Origin: Phalacrocorax aristotelis
Taxonomy: Eukaryota; Chordata; Aves; Suliformes; Phalacrocoracidae
Length of the DNA: 64,000 nt
Direction of reading: 5' to 3'
Assembly (NCBI RefSeq): GCF_949628215.1
Contig: NC_134282.1
Span: 21,246,723 to 21,310,722 of the forward strand
Both the position numbers and the translations under genes were made by a program. Shown in pieces: positions 12,501 to 49,625 of this stretch. Below the pieces are notes generated by a model. It did no database searches. It was not told where the DNA came from and saw nothing but the letters and a program-made list of their open reading frames with translations. The first letter of the stretch is position 1. Every line of letters begins with the position of its first letter.

Positions 12501-15500
12501 GCACCAGACTATACTTACTCAAATGTTCTAGTTTAATGAATTTAAGTAAAATAACTCCCGTATTAAACCACTGTGGGAGAACACTAGTCCTGATTTCACT
12601 ATACATTTACCTGTTCCCCAAACCTTATTGCTTGTTATTTTTATCTTTTTTACTAAGTACCACTCATGAATACCACCCCCTTTATGACAAGTGCTGCTCG
12701 CAACAGTGAAAAAAAAGTTCCTGTCTTTAAAGTTTGCATCTCCATTAAAATTACACAAATTTGCAAGATGGGACCTCACTCAGAAGTAGGTAGTTAACTT
12801 TGGACTAGAAAGACACTTGTAACGAGTAGGACTTTAAGCCTTTCAGGTAAGAGAATACCCTCAATTTGTTTTACAAGTGTCTACGCAATGACTAAATAAT
12901 ATTATAAATATGCCTTTCTCTTCTTGTAAATAACTGGTACTCAATACTGCTGTCTCACAGTTCAAGGGGAAAACAGCAATATTTTTTTTCAGAAGGAATA
13001 AAAGCTCAGTGATATAGTTTAACAAAACTATTAACAAAACCTTTCAAATTGTTTTGCCATAACAGTTCATATTAAACATTAAACAGAGGTTTAATTTAGC
13101 AGCTACGTTAATCCTTCTGAAGCAAAATTACTTACCATTTATAGGTACAAGACTAGACCTTACATTTGAAGCAGAAGCTATAATATGGAGCAACAATTGA
13201 GACATTCTGCTTTTACCTACCAGCACTCATTATGTACTCTCTGAAGAAGGGACAGCCGAACCAGATGGGCATGATATGAAGATACGGAGTAAGCCCAGGA
13301 AACAAATTTTTGAAACTTGGACCAGTGCAAAAGTTTCCAAAGGCTCCAGCTACCAGGACTCCATGAGGGTGAAAGCCAAGTAAGTAGTTGTGATTTGGAT
13401 TCAGATCTGAAGTTTTTATAAGCTGAAAAATAGTGACAGCAGAGAACATTACAATACTTACCGCAGAAGGATTCTCAAAAACAAGTATGGAGATTGAACA
13501 TTGACAGGACACAGAACTGATGACAATTCATTACCTTCTGAGCATTTTAAACTATTGTCCCATCTTACAGCTGAACAAAGTTTAAATAGATGTGTCTCAA
13601 GATATCATGTCTTGCATTTACTGTGCTGAGGCACTACCTTGTGACCCAAAGTCCAAGTAGAAAATCAGTCCCTGCCCCTTTTTGTAACTAAATCTCAGGC
13701 TTCCCATGGTTTAAAAAGGAGTTAAATTCACTCTGGATCAAGTATTAGAATTTTACCAAAGCTGAGTGTTAAATGTTTGTCCATGCTCATGGCTATTCAA
13801 GCTGTCTCTGTTCCAATGTTTACAGCTCTGTGAGAAACCTTTTACTCACATGAATGGGAAAGTATTCCCTAAAGTATTTCCAAACAGTCCAGCTTCTGAC
13901 CCATTGGGACCGTCTGCCCCCTGTGCATGGCGTTTCCCAGTCGAAGTAGAGCCACAGCAGGTACAGAACAGCGAGGAACCAGAAGTTGCCCAGGATCAGG
14001 ATCACAAAGAATCCACAGCAAAACTCAGCTATAAGAGACAAAAAAGGAAACCATAGCGAGCATTACTCACACCTGTCTCCTTTTAAGACCTTGAATTCCC
14101 AGCCCTGACATTTTTATTACAGATGCTACTCAAAATGCATACAAATTGAAGTTAGCTTATTACACATTGTATAAATGTTGTTAGACTGAGGGTGAAACAC
14201 CTAAAAGGGTGTATCACCTCAGTCTATATTTCTTACTCTACTGCACAACTGGACAAATAAGCCTAAGATGATGCTGGTTTACTTTAATAAAACAAAAGCA
14301 TAAGCTGAGAACGAACACACTTTTCTCCATGGAGAGGGTGAACACTAATGTTTGGTAGGGAGCATCTGGTTTACCTAAGGCAGAATAAAAGAAGACAGCA
14401 AGAGCTAACAAAGATGTGATGCTCCAGTGAGCAAGAAGGGAGGAGAGCTAGGGAAGGAAAGAGGGAGAAAGGGGCCACAGCAAGATCTCTTTTCTAATGG
14501 GAGTGGTGTCGTGCAATCGTTTTCCCTTTCTGTTTCTTGATTTCTCTACCTATAAAATAGGGATGTAGTTCTACTCCCTGTGAAAAGTGCTCTGTGAGTG
14601 GCCAAGGAGACGCACTAGACAAGACCAAAACATTAAGAGGTTCCATTTCAGCCTCTAAACATGTCACTGTAAGTGGAAAATCACCATTGCTAAGGGAATG
14701 CAACAGCAGTTTTAAGTCCTGGTACTTTCAGACCCAAGCCAGTAAGAATGTAACATCCTTCCACAATAATGATACATAGGAAGCGTATTATACAAAATTC
14801 AAAGAGCCAGAAAAAGTTGCTTGATTAAACAGAACGTGTTACTTTGGGGCTCAACCCTGAAACAATTATTCAGGGAAACCCCCTGTGGAAACACTACCTT
14901 TGTAGAACTTGCAGAATTTTGTACTCTTGCAGCAACTCAAGCAGCTATGGACTCGGCTGAAGCGCAGTACAGCAGTACCTGCTGATCTCTGCCCTGTAGG
15001 ACACCCCGCAGAGGCCTGCTCGCTCTGAAGTTTTGTGAACAAAATGCATCAGGCTCATGGATCAGAGTAATCCAGCAGATGCTGAATTCCAGGTTTGCAA
15101 GGGAGCCAGGGTTTTAGCATCATGTATTTATACAATGGCAAGCAAAGCAGGACCTGGTCCTCACTGGACAACAGGCAGAGTTGTATGAAACAGGTGCTGT
15201 GATATTTTACAAAGCAGTAGTAGTACTTTGTGTGTCCCACAATTGACTGGCTTTCATGAGGACAATATCCTGTTCTGTCCTAAAAGGAGTTACACCAGTG
15301 AAACATATTGAGCTAAATGCATTAGTAAATAGAGTGGAGTAAAAAAACAACAGAAGTACATCCGGCAATAGTTTGGCTAACACAATGTAAATATTACCAG
15401 AACTGAAAACTTTGAAATAAGCAGAATGACCAACAGTAAAAACCACTCATCCTGATTAAGATCAACTTCATTCAAGAGACTATGTGGCCATTGAAAACTC

Positions 15501-18500
15501 ACAGCAGCTTCCCTATACCAAGCAGGTTTCAAGCTGCTGAAATTCAGAGCTTAACTTGGCCTTCAGGCACTCTTGTGTTTCCTCCAACCTGAACATTTAT
15601 TTTTTCTGGACTTCAGCCAACTTTCCTTTGTGCCTAGTTTGACTGCGCCTTCAGAGTGGAAATGGATATATTGTCTTGGGGTAACTAAGAACTACTGCAG
15701 AATCCAGAAGCAGACAGAGCAAGCAAAGCTGCTTGTTAGATTGGGTAGGAAAGAAAGGGATGAACATTCCCATTTCTGGCAGGGAATGAGCAGAAAAATA
15801 AGGAATTGCATTTGCTCCAAGGAAGGGGGAAGGGAACAACCATAAACAAAACCAGAAGCAGGATCAGATCTACTATTTTGAAGGTACTCCATTCTTCAGT
15901 ACCATCACTACTTGGAAGTCTAAACAGGCAACCCTGGTCTTGCAGAGAGAAGCAGCTCAGTAAGAGCTCTAGAAAAATAGCACAGCTAACTGCAGGCCAC
16001 AGACCTCCAAAGTTGATGTGGCAAACTCCCCAAAACTGCAACGAGTTCTAGGGAATATTGTTAATGCAGGACAAGCAACACAGGTGAAAGATGACACTCA
16101 ATTCCACTGCTCCAGAGGGAGAACTCACTGGGAATCCCACCCCAGCAATACTTCAAAATTGAGCGCAGAAATATTTTGAGGAAAAGTCATTACCTGTTCT
16201 TTGAAGGGATCCTGAAACCATAGAAATTTCTAGGATTGTTAATCTGCACAGAATGCCAAGGTTCACGGTCTAAGCTTGAATAAGTATAAGAAGGTTTTTT
16301 AATGGCCATAAATTAAAGTTGTTATGCAAAAATTGTTAAGTATTTAAATTTCCTACCCTTCTTTTCAGAAGGACTTTTGGCTCAGTGCAGAATCACGTGG
16401 CTTTTTACTATGGGTTTCCTAGCCAAATAGCTGAAAGGTGCTTTGCATCAAAGCATCCTTTCTGTGAGAGCTAATTAAATCAGCAGCAGTAAGTGTGAGA
16501 TACCACTATTCAGTATTATGCAGACAAACATACACAAGATCAGCAAGCTCACTGCTTTCTTCAGCTAGAATGCATTCCTGCGTGCATATAAGGTGTGGGG
16601 AGGTAAGTATGCTGTCAGCACTTCCTAAGGGGACCTCAGCATCTTACAGGACAAAGCCAATTTATTATTGCATTCGCAATGAGACACGCAAAGCAAATTC
16701 CTTTTACTGTACCTCCTTATTATTTCAATCCATTAACAGCCCGCAAGATGAATTAAACAGTGATGACTCAAAACCAATGAGCCTATAAACACAAAATCAG
16801 TGTCTTCTCCTTCAGAGAAGGCAGTGAGTAAATAAATGGCAACCACTTTACCTAAATTCATAAACAAATTCCAGGCAAAAGGTGAATAACTTGGAATTTG
16901 GCACTTTACTATATCATTGCCTCCCTGGATGTAGTTCCAGTGTACACTGTAAGCATAATTTTTTGCTTAAACTTTATTTAAAGCTTTGAAAATATCCCTG
17001 TGGTGTATTGGAACAGCGGGGGAAAAGGGAAACAATATGGATCAAAAGAAAAATTGATGCCATGGGACTCTGAACATCCAGTTTGCCAGCCAACATTGGC
17101 AAGACTTTACATCCCTTTTCCCCCATTTCCACATTAACAACATGTGGATACTCATTGGCTGCAGGAAACAGATGAAAAATATTATATATAGTGTTAGCTA
17201 GCAGTACTGGCAGCCATCCTGCTCAATGATGTTTGAAAACTTGATACTTCACTCATTAAATAGGCTCTAAGTTTGCAGCTGTGGGCACCAAATTCATAAA
17301 ATAGTCAAATACCACAGAGATAGGAAGTAGGAAACCAGCACATTGGGTGGGGAAATACAGGTCATCCCAGCAACTGGAAGCTCTGAATGCATTTGCAGTT
17401 ACTAAGGAGTCAAAAATGTTTGAGTAATATCTATTGTGAGGGCCACCAAATCTAAAATCATCCACTAGAAGAAAAGCCTCCCATTACTCTCAGAGCAGTC
17501 ACAGACCATGTCTGGCCAGTTCAGGTATATCCTAGGTGGCCAGGGCGCTCATCTAAATGCAACCAGCTCTATAGGCTCTCCGTAGTACCCCACAAAGCCA
17601 TGCAAAGCAGCTCACACCAAGACCTCCAGACTGCTCCACAACTCAGACAGGTCTGAACTACAAGCCAGTTCCTGCTGTTTCCCACATGCCCTTAGCAAAG
17701 CTTTCTCTAAACATATTGTGCTGCTATGTCTTAAATGAGCTGGACACTTGCAGAGTTCAGTCATTTTAACCTCATCCCACAAAGGATGGGATAAACAGGA
17801 CATCTTTATCCCACTGGCATTCTAGTGAATACACAGGTAGCGATGTGATTTTCAATATTCTACTTCACCAGGCTTTATGAGTACATGTGCATACCAATAC
17901 ACAATGCAAGGTGAAAAGCTCATTTTTACATCTACGGCCACAAGGGAAAAAAACCTGAAAGATGGCATATTCTTTACAACCATGTTGATGTACCTAACAC
18001 AGAACAGTCCTTTCCTTACCTTTGGTCTTCAGAGCAGCAATGCCTCTGAGCTGGGTGCCTGAGGAAGAGAGCATTGGATGGAACATGCAAGAATTGCACA
18101 GTGATGTTTTTCTCCCTAATGAACATTTGCTCCTCTCTATTATCCCTCAGTATACCACTGTAAGTTGTTTTTGGTATTAAAAAAATTATTTTCCCTGCTT
18201 AGTGGATTCTTTCATTAGGGGAAAAGAAAAAAAAATTTAAATCAGCCTTAATTTCTGGAAATACTTTCTAAATTATTTATAAATTGTGAAGACAGGGACA
18301 GAAATTTAAATGATGTAACACAGAGCAAATGGGACTCCAACAGTCCCACCAAAGGAAGACCTGAAACAACAGGCGACACCTGAGAGGAGGCAACCTGCCA
18401 AGGCAACAGCAAGCCAGTTCATGCCTCTGCAGAGTACTGCTCTGCAGCTTTTACATAGAAAGTCTTTTTTAAAAATGGAGATATAATGTCAGTACTATCC

Positions 18501-21500
18501 TGTTTACAGCTTACTAGTCTGTGCAATTCTGTCAATACACATATTTCCACCAGAAGCACAGGGACTTGCTGCCACTTTTCACCTATGGCAGATATGGGAT
18601 TCCCAGCAAAGAACAAGCTGGGAATTCATTTAAACTAACTGCACTGGAAAATTGTTGGAAGTCCACAGGAATTTGGTAGCCATCTCCAAAACTGAGGTGG
18701 TAAGGAGGTCAGCATTTGTTGAATATGTACCAGTTTCCTGTAGTGGAGGTCCTTTGTCAGTTTGTTGGTCACAACTGGGAGCCTCAGTCAAAGAATATTT
18801 GAGCATTCCTACCAAGGGAGCTGTATTTCAACACTACTATGATAACAAATACAAACCCTCAGATGCCAAGGTTTGGAGGCTTGTTTACTCTGGAATTTGG
18901 TTCCAGTTCCCAAGCAAACAGACCTTCCATTGCCAAATACTGATAAACTAGTGATACAGACTATTAGGCACTATTGACTTGTAGATAAAGTGGTCTGTAC
19001 ACAGTAATCCTCAAATTACTAATTACCAAATCCTGAGACAGCATGCCAAATTAGTCTACATATTTCCCATTTCTTTCATTTCTCCTTAGGCACCCACTAT
19101 CAGTTATGGTCACACACAGGTTGCCAAGACAGGGCCTCTGGCCTGATGCAGCACTATCGTTTTTCTCTTCTTATTCTTGAGGGATACAAACAAATACAGA
19201 GGCATGGTTAAATTACCTCCCTAAGATGTAGGTAACAGAGGTAGCATTCCTAGAAATACTAGTCAGTGAAGCATCAGTAAGTACCATGTTATTCTCTGTG
19301 ATCACACATCAGTCCCTGCCCATGGGCGAGCAATAAGCTTCAGGGATAGATGAATACAGACTGACAAAAACAAGGAGCAATGCCAGCCAGCTTGCTAAGA
19401 AAGGCTCACAGAGCTTAGCTGAGTTTTCTTGGATATCAAAAGGAGATTTTTTTAAAAAGGCTTTGGGGACGAATGAGACCATTTTAGTTAGCCACGTACA
19501 GCTGATGAATTAACTGAGCACCAGATAACAAAACATCATGACATGTTTGGGGAAAAGGTTATTTTTTGCTTTAGCACATTACACTGACACCTGCTTTCTC
19601 AACACATAAGTCACTTATACCAGCAGCAATATCGCACTCTGTAGCAAATGTTTCATCATTTCTGTTCCTTTGGGGAAGCCAGATCCACAACTCAAAACTG
19701 TCTCCAGCCAAGTTCAATTAACAAAGTGCTTCATCCCACGTGCTACATGCACAGGAGTTTAATCACTAGAGAACAGGATGTACTTTAATATACACCAATG
19801 TCTTTAGCATATTGTTTTGTGGCTTCATGCATATTAAAGTATACCTTTTGTAATGTACTGATTTTGTGTGATTAAGTATTTTGCAAATAAACACAGGCGG
19901 ATGCACAGCAGTCACTTCCTAGGTTCCCAGTAAGGAGAACAACCAACATGGCACACTGCACCTAGAAAGTGAGCCATAGAAGATGCACCATTCTCACCTA
20001 CCACCACCTTGTCTCAAAACAAAATGCTGGTATCCTTGTCACGTGGTTAAACTCTCATTTCCACCTCTCATTATTTGGACCAAGACACCACCACTCCACC
20101 CAAGTTACCTAGTTCTGCATTTGATTTTGTAAATGCTCAAATTCCACTGTCCCTTCTCACATCACATGCACAGAAGCTGGCAGAGGAGAAACTCACCGAC
20201 TCACCTTCTAGCTTTATTTTCTCCAAAACACTGTCATTTGAGTTGTATACATTAGAGGAAGAAAAATCAAAACAAAAAGCTAAAGCACCTGCAAAGCAGC
20301 ACTTAAACCAAGTCTCGTTGATTTTTCTTTGTTTAAATTGTTTTGCCTTTGAATGAACCCTTTGATCTACCTCCTGCCTAGGTACTGACCACCTCCTGAT
20401 ATAAGATGTGCAGCACTGAGGCAGACAGCTCACCCCTGCAGCAGGCTTGCATACCCAGGGTAAATAACTGCTCAATTACTGTGCAAGAAACAGGAAACCT
20501 CCACTGGTTCCTAACAGGAGGATATCAAACATACCATTAACTGCAGCAAAATTAATTCAAAGTTTTTAAGAAAAATATTCTCAAACTTAAAAGCAAAGAT
20601 TTCCTGCCAAACACCAGGGACATCCGTTGCATTCAATGACGGTGACAATCTCTTTTGTGCGCATGTACTGTGCAACCTACAGCACAGAAATGGCAGCGAT
20701 GTGATCTCTTTGCTCTTGACCCCAGTAGTTCAGCAGCACTTACAGGCTTGGAGATTTCATTTCTCCAGGTGACTTTCTCCCTGGGGCTTGGCTGGACAAT
20801 GGCACAGGGAGATCATAAGCAGATATCAGCACACAGCTTCAGAGGTGGATGCAAAGCAGGTGCTGCATGAGCTTGGAATGGGGCCAGATCTGCCCAGGGA
20901 CTGTCAGTCCCTGGCCAAGCCGATGAACCTCTAATTAACAGTAATTACAGGCATAAAACTACATCTATCAAAACTGTCTGTTTCAGCTTTTTTTCCCAAA
21001 GTAGGGCTCTGAAATTGCAAAACTTCATACATTTTCTTGTTTCAGCAGTGAAACACTAATGACTTGAACTTATGCTTTTGCCTGAAGCCGTTTTGGATTT
21101 CTGCTTCATATGGCAAGAAACAGCATCATTTTAGTATTTCCTAGTTTTCAGTTTTCATAGCTTCAGTTTTCTAGACTCCAGGCTGACACCTCTCTTCTTT
21201 TAAAAGAAGGAAGCCCATTTAAAACACTTTTCTTTTTCATGGAACTTTACCTGAACTGTTTTAGCCTGCTGCTCTTAGAGCATTTAAGATAGAAAACCAT
21301 ATGGCAATTTCAGCTGGTACACGGTGGGAAACTGTTAGATGGGCATTTCTCTCATCTAATCCAGAAGCTCTTCAACACAGATCATGGTACTTCAGAATTT
21401 TATGCTGTCACACCCCTGGATAACTAACAGAAGAACCACTGCCCCAATGAAAGCTTGTCTTTTCTGCTTGAGGCCGAACTTTGGCAGCTTGCAGTACAGA

Positions 21501-24432
21501 GCAAGGAAGCACAGGAACTTACACCCAGAATTTTAAAGAGGTTCCTTTTGTATGTAATGAAATTCTGTGCACATCTGTACAGCTTTTTTGAGGTAGAGGC
21601 ATGTTTATTCTGCCTAGGCTCTAGAGCAGAAGTAACGTATCTGTCGTGGAGACCCAGCCCAAGCCAGAATGCTGTGCGAAGAAGCAGAACTTTCTTTTTT
21701 GTACGGTGCTACTGCAACTACTTATCGGTTGATTGATTCGCTCTTTCTGCAAGTGGGGATGAGATTCAGAGTCCTCAACAACTATTGCATATGTGTATTT
21801 CAGGCCAGCTTGTGAGTAGCCTTTAGTCACACAAGCAAGTGAGCATTTTCAATCATTAATTCCACGGTCTCATAAACCCATGCAGCATTGCAACAACGTA
21901 AGCCTGGAGAGCAAGGGGCAAAGACGGACAAACACAACATGCTTTTTACATTAAATTCAGCTACTCTTCAGGGCCTCAGCCAGGAAGATAAAACCAATGC
22001 CCGATTTTCAGAGTCTTCTCTCTAAGGCACGTTACAGATTCTAAGTTGTAATAGACTTGCATTCCACTTACGGCTTACTCTGTGTGCCAAATCATATTTT
22101 CACATGTCACTTCCCAGATTTAAAGGATATCATTACCCAACTCAGCTTTTGTCTTTCAGGGCACTAATTTTTAGAGCTATCTTACTTTGCCTGTTATTCC
22201 TATCAGTCCATTTTAGTAAGCTATGGCACCTCACCACATACCTAGATGGACAACTTTATGAACTAAGCCAGTTACCCTGTTTATTCGCTGCTCTAAACAG
22301 AATCCCTACATCTATAATATGAATCATTAGTTATCATATGGCATTATCTGTTCATGTTTTCACATGCAGGTATTTTTACATAAGAAAGACTGAATCTACA
22401 AAAGATCTTGCTTGGTATAAACTAGTTCCAGCCATATGCCAACACCCAAACAACACCTACCCCTCCAACCTATCCTGTGATGAATTCACACAGTATTTTA
22501 CTTCTACTGGGGCATCCCTTGTGCGATTTGAAAGTGTCACTTTCGAATTCAAAGGCTTACAAACAATGTTTCCATACTTCATCTGCTCAGTAGACAAAAA
22601 AAAAAAAAGGCTGAAAAATCCAGATATAACAGCAATCCAGAATGTCAGAAACCAACCCATTTTTCACTTCTTTAAGCCGTTTAGGATTCAGCCATCTGAA
22701 TTTTCCCGGAGCTAAGTGAAACTTTTTGGCCAGATCACTCCAACTGTCCTATGACTGAAAGGGTACACCCACAAAATAACAAGGTCACCTTGGTTAGCTC
22801 TAAAGATAAACACTCCCATGAAAGCACAAGCAGATTATTATTATTAGAATCAATTTGATCGCCAAAATTTGAGCATTCTTGCAGAGTTTTTCATGTTCAT
22901 GTGCAGTCACTATGTTCAACAAGCTATAAGAGCACTTCCTTGTTGATTTTCCTTGATGTTTATCCCCTGGCAGTGCCAGCTGCAGAAGACAGCTGCCTAC
23001 TTCTCCCACTGAACTGCAGCAAGAGTAGATTTTCTGCAGCCTGATCGCTTCTGGTAAGCACAGAACAATGTGATTTCTGCAGTAGCATTATTACCAACTA
23101 GGCTAGGATAAATTGTTTCCTTCCACTGCCACTGAACTTCCATTGAGTTATCATTGAGTGAAATAATGGGATATTCCAAGATCTAATTCAATAACTGAAA
23201 AGTAAAAGCACAGCCTATTTACAATGTAACCACAAACATGAATTGTTTATACTCCAATCATATAGTTTAGAAGTAAAATAAAACAGCCAAGTGCTAACGT
23301 TGTATCTGTGAAGGTGCTTCACACCCTCTCCATGCTTCCCCCACATAACGCAAATCTTTTATGTGTGGGCTAACAACCTAAAAAAAAAATCATCTGAAAG
23401 ACATCAGACCACCACCTGAATGACACTACATTTGCAAGACATACAAGGAAGACATGTACACATTCCTTTTCTCCTTCTAAGTCTTAAAGCATAGAAGGTT
23501 GTAACACCATTTCCAGTAACACAAAGGTAGTCAGCCAACACTACACCTCAGAAAGTTTTGTCCCACACAGACTATTCAATAACTGCTTGCCAATTTACAC
23601 AATCCATGGGTCAGGTCCCTGAGAGTTAAGGCTTACTTACCTTATGAAGTGACTCATTTTATAAAGTTAAAGATGTATAAACTTTTATGAAGTTCTTACC
23701 CATGAGGGTAAGATCTGCTGCTGTGAATAGATGATTAGTGATAGGAGTCTATTAAGATAATAGGAAAATTCACCTTAGAGAAATAATCGGTAGAAAAAGT
23801 TTACGCAGTAAAGTTGTTAGGATCACTTTCTAAAAGCAAGTGAGAACATTTTTTATAAGTTTACAGAACTGGCTGCATTTAGGCCAGTTCACTGTCAATC
23901 CTTAATTTTCATCACCTAGATAAACGAGAAGTTTATTGAACTGCAGTACATACAGCTATTTTACAAAATCAGGAAGGAAAACAGCCTCACTCAGCCTTTA
24001 TGTTCATGTTCAATAAAAAGTTGTTGGTTGTCAGAAATCTAGTGGGCATCTCAATGAAAAAACACAGTCACTAGCTTTTAAAAAAGAACCTATCGAAAGA
24101 AACAGACCCCCCAAAAAAAGAGAAAAAGCCACCAAAAGCTTTCAGGGAAGAGAAGGCCCAAGCCCAGAAGTGCGCCGCTCTCGCCCGCCCAGGGATAGCC
24201 AGGGAGCTGCTTGCCACCCTCCTGCGAGGAGCCACAGGGTGACACAGACCGATGCCCACAGGTGACACCAGTTAAGGAAAAAGCCGATTCTTTCCCTTTT
24301 CTCTCTAGGGCAAGGGCAGGAAGGAGGAATGCTGTTACCCAGCAGGAGAAAGGAGAAGATCCACTGCAGCACGGCGACTGTCTGGATCCTTCTCTTTAGG
24401 GGGATGTTGATAGGGGCAAACTCGACCTTCAT
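3365..24432 (-). CDS. MOGAT1: Monoacylglycerol O-acyltransferase 1 (six coding exons, complete)
   Basis: The enzyme transfers an acyl group from acyl-CoA to monoacylglycerol to give diacylglycerol, at the ER membrane. Exons joined 24432-24339, 14028-13850, 13422-13221, 10488-10314, 6784-6585 and 3519-3365 give 1,005 nt, or 334 residues plus TAG; human MOGAT1 is 335. Seen in the protein: start [10 protein letters not shown], a strongly hydrophobic stretch at about residues 18-60 (membrane anchor), YFP at 87-89, the family active-site motif HPHG at 109-112, and the conserved block from RKGF (206-209) through LVPV (220-223) to FGENE (226-230). The end is [11 protein letters not shown]. The start has A at -3 and matches the family N-terminus. 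The frame is open upstream for 217 codons, but I read that as GC-rich 5' UTR. MOGAT2 or DGAT2 are alternatives by family, but the N-terminus and the divergent FARSB neighbour favour MOGAT1. No defect is seen. Confidence 0.95.
3520..6584 (-). other. MOGAT1 intron 5
   Basis: GT-AG intron of 3.1 kb, phase 1. I see no exon, recognisable mobile element or long tandem array in it. Confidence 0.85.
6585..6784 (-). CDS. MOGAT1: MOGAT1 coding exon 5
   Basis: Codons 217-283 plus one base. The acceptor is TTGTTTTACAG; the donor is G|GTAAGT. It encodes [18 protein letters not shown] and [18 protein letters not shown], close to identical to the human segment. Confidence 0.96.
6785..10313 (-). other. MOGAT1 intron 4
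   Basis: GT-AG intron of 3.5 kb, phase 2. It holds two small perfect hairpins: arms 6946-6955/6969-6978 (CTTTGGTTTT) and 7086-7093/7101-7108 (ATCATAAT) within an AT-rich patch at 7045-7110. No coding sequence is recognised. Confidence 0.85.
10314..10488 (-). CDS. MOGAT1: MOGAT1 coding exon 4
   Basis: Codons 159-216 plus two bases. The acceptor is TTTGCTCCTGAAG, an unusual GAAG end; the donor is GG|GTAGGT. It encodes [30 protein letters not shown] and [11 protein letters not shown], all typical of the acyltransferase domain. Confidence 0.95.
10489..13220 (-). other. MOGAT1 intron 3
   Basis: GT-AG intron of 2.7 kb, phase 1. It contains a CR1 fragment at 11509-11645. Just before that lies a T/G-rich then A/C-rich tract at 11281-11370 with an 8-bp hairpin (TTGGGGTT at 11326-11333 pairing with 11348-11355). 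Confidence 0.85.
11509..11645 (+). mobile_element. CR1 LINE 3'-end fragment
   Basis: This stretch reads ccctggagacattcaaaacc, then the run leading to gatgatctccagaggtccc and a tail near ccattctgtgat. These are typical of the 3' end of avian CR1 elements, which are usually 5'-truncated like this one. It lies antisense to MOGAT1 inside intron 3 and has no coding capacity. The left boundary is approximate. It shares the same words with the copy at 45641-45989. Confidence 0.85.
13221..13422 (-). CDS. MOGAT1: MOGAT1 coding exon 3 (HPHG exon)
   Basis: Codons 92-158 plus one base. The acceptor is CTATTTTTCAG; the donor is G|GTAGGT. It carries [16 protein letters not shown] with the HPHG active-site motif, and ends FREYIMSAG across the junction. 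A second possible donor (AG|GTAAAA) would break the frame. Confidence 0.96.
13423..13849 (-). other. MOGAT1 intron 2
   Basis: GT-AG intron of 427 bp, phase 0. Nothing else is seen in it. Confidence 0.9.
13850..14028 (-). CDS. MOGAT1: MOGAT1 coding exon 2
   Basis: Codons 32-91. The acceptor is TCTCTTATAG after a pyrimidine tract; the donor is CAT|GTGAGT. It encodes the rest of the hydrophobic segment, then [19 protein letters not shown] and YFPIH, all strong matches to the human protein. Confidence 0.96.
14029..24338 (-). other. MOGAT1 intron 1
   Basis: GT-AG intron of 10.3 kb, phase 1, the largest of the gene. Open frames inside it (for example 15736-16041 minus, 18652-18951 plus, 20075-20356 plus) show no known domain. 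I see no recognisable repeat family, only short A runs such as the one near 22597. An 11-base palindrome AAGGTCACCTT lies near 22783. Confidence 0.85.
24339..24432 (-). CDS. MOGAT1: MOGAT1 coding exon 1
   Basis: Codons 1-31 plus one base. The exon encodes the N-terminal cytosolic tail and the start of the membrane region ([10 protein letters not shown]). The donor reads G|GTAACA. The ATG at 24432 has A at -3. The 5' UTR boundary is not visible. Confidence 0.93.
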
Positions 24433-25655
24433 GCTGGCGGCGGGAGAGCAACGCGGGGAGGCACGGCCCCGCCAGCTCCGGCTCCGGCCCCGGTCCCAGC
24501 CCGCCGCACCTGCCCGCCGCCGCGCCGCTCTGCCGCCGCGGCCCCGGGCTTGTGGGCAGGGACGCGCCCCTCCCGCCGCCGGCGCTGCCCACGGCCGCGG
24601 GGCGGCAGCGGGGCCCGGGCGCGGCCCCCGCAGGCGGGGACGGGGACAGGGAGGCGGCCGGCACGGCGCGGCACAGCCCACCGCGGTCGCAGGAAACCTG
24701 ATCCCGAAGCAGGAGCGGGCCGAGCCCGGGCGAGGCTGCGGCCAGTCACCGCCACAACCGCCCTCACCACGGAAGGGTCCGAGGCGGCTTCTCAGCGCTG
24801 CCCCAGCAGCGCGCCGCGCCTGCCCCCGCCCCAGATAAACGGCACTGGGCAGCAGGGGCGGGGGCACCCGCGGCTTTATCAGCCCGGGGAGCCCCGCCGC
24901 GCGGCGGGAGCGCTTCTCATGGGGCGGTACCGGCGCTGGCACCGGAGGGGCTCGGCCCTTTGCTTCCCCTCGGGGCGGCCGGCGCCACGTCTGCCTCACA
25001 CTCAGCACCCCCCACATACCCTCCCGCTTAACGTTCTTATAATTAAAGAGCTTAGGGAAGTTGACCAAGAACTTAAAATTCATGTGGCATTTGGGTTTAA
25101 ACTCTTTCGTTTCTAACTAAAGCTGTCCATGCACAGCCTCCTCCCACCCCCAGCATTCGGCCCGGGCTGGCAGTAACGGGGATCGTCAAAAAACAAAAAA
25201 ATCCAATATGAAAAAAGCCCCCACCCCAAGACTTGCAAAAGCGCTCCTCCGGTTCCCCCGTTTCCCCGCCGGGGCAGCCGAAGCGCGCCGCGGCTCGCCG
25301 CCCAGGGCGGGCTGATGCCGCCGCGGCGGGCGGCCCCTCACGCCGCCAGCACCTGCCGCTGCACCCCAACGGACGCGGCTGCCGGCCAAGGGGCGGATGT
25401 CACCGCCACAGCTGCCCGCCGCGCTGCCGGTGCTCGGCGCGCTGCCCGCCTCCTCCCTGGGCGCAGGGAACAGGCGGACCGGCTCCCGGGGCGTTCGGCC
25501 GAGCTGCCACCGCACCGCCGCGCCGGGGAGCGAGACGGGCGGCGGGAGCGCGCCGGAGGGAGGGCGGGCGGCCCTTCAGGCAGTGCGGCAGGAGACGCGG
25601 CGCGGGGCCTGGCGGGCGGCGGCGCAGGCGCGGTGCGGGCGAGCCGGGTTCCGCC

Positions 25656-49625
<23,970 letters not shown>

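Noticed and set aside
15736-16041. 101-codon hydrophobic minus-strand frame in MOGAT1 intron 1
   Set aside because: Sense to MOGAT1, but the protein joins perfectly without it and no human counterpart exists.
18652-18951. 99-codon plus-strand open frame in MOGAT1 intron 1
   Set aside because: No known family; antisense to the host gene and without clear flanking splice sites or a promoter.
24142-25083. 313-codon minus-strand open frame
   Set aside because: Only the part at 24339-24432 is coding (MOGAT1 exon 1). The rest is intron or GC-rich upstream sequence with Arg/Pro/Ala bias.
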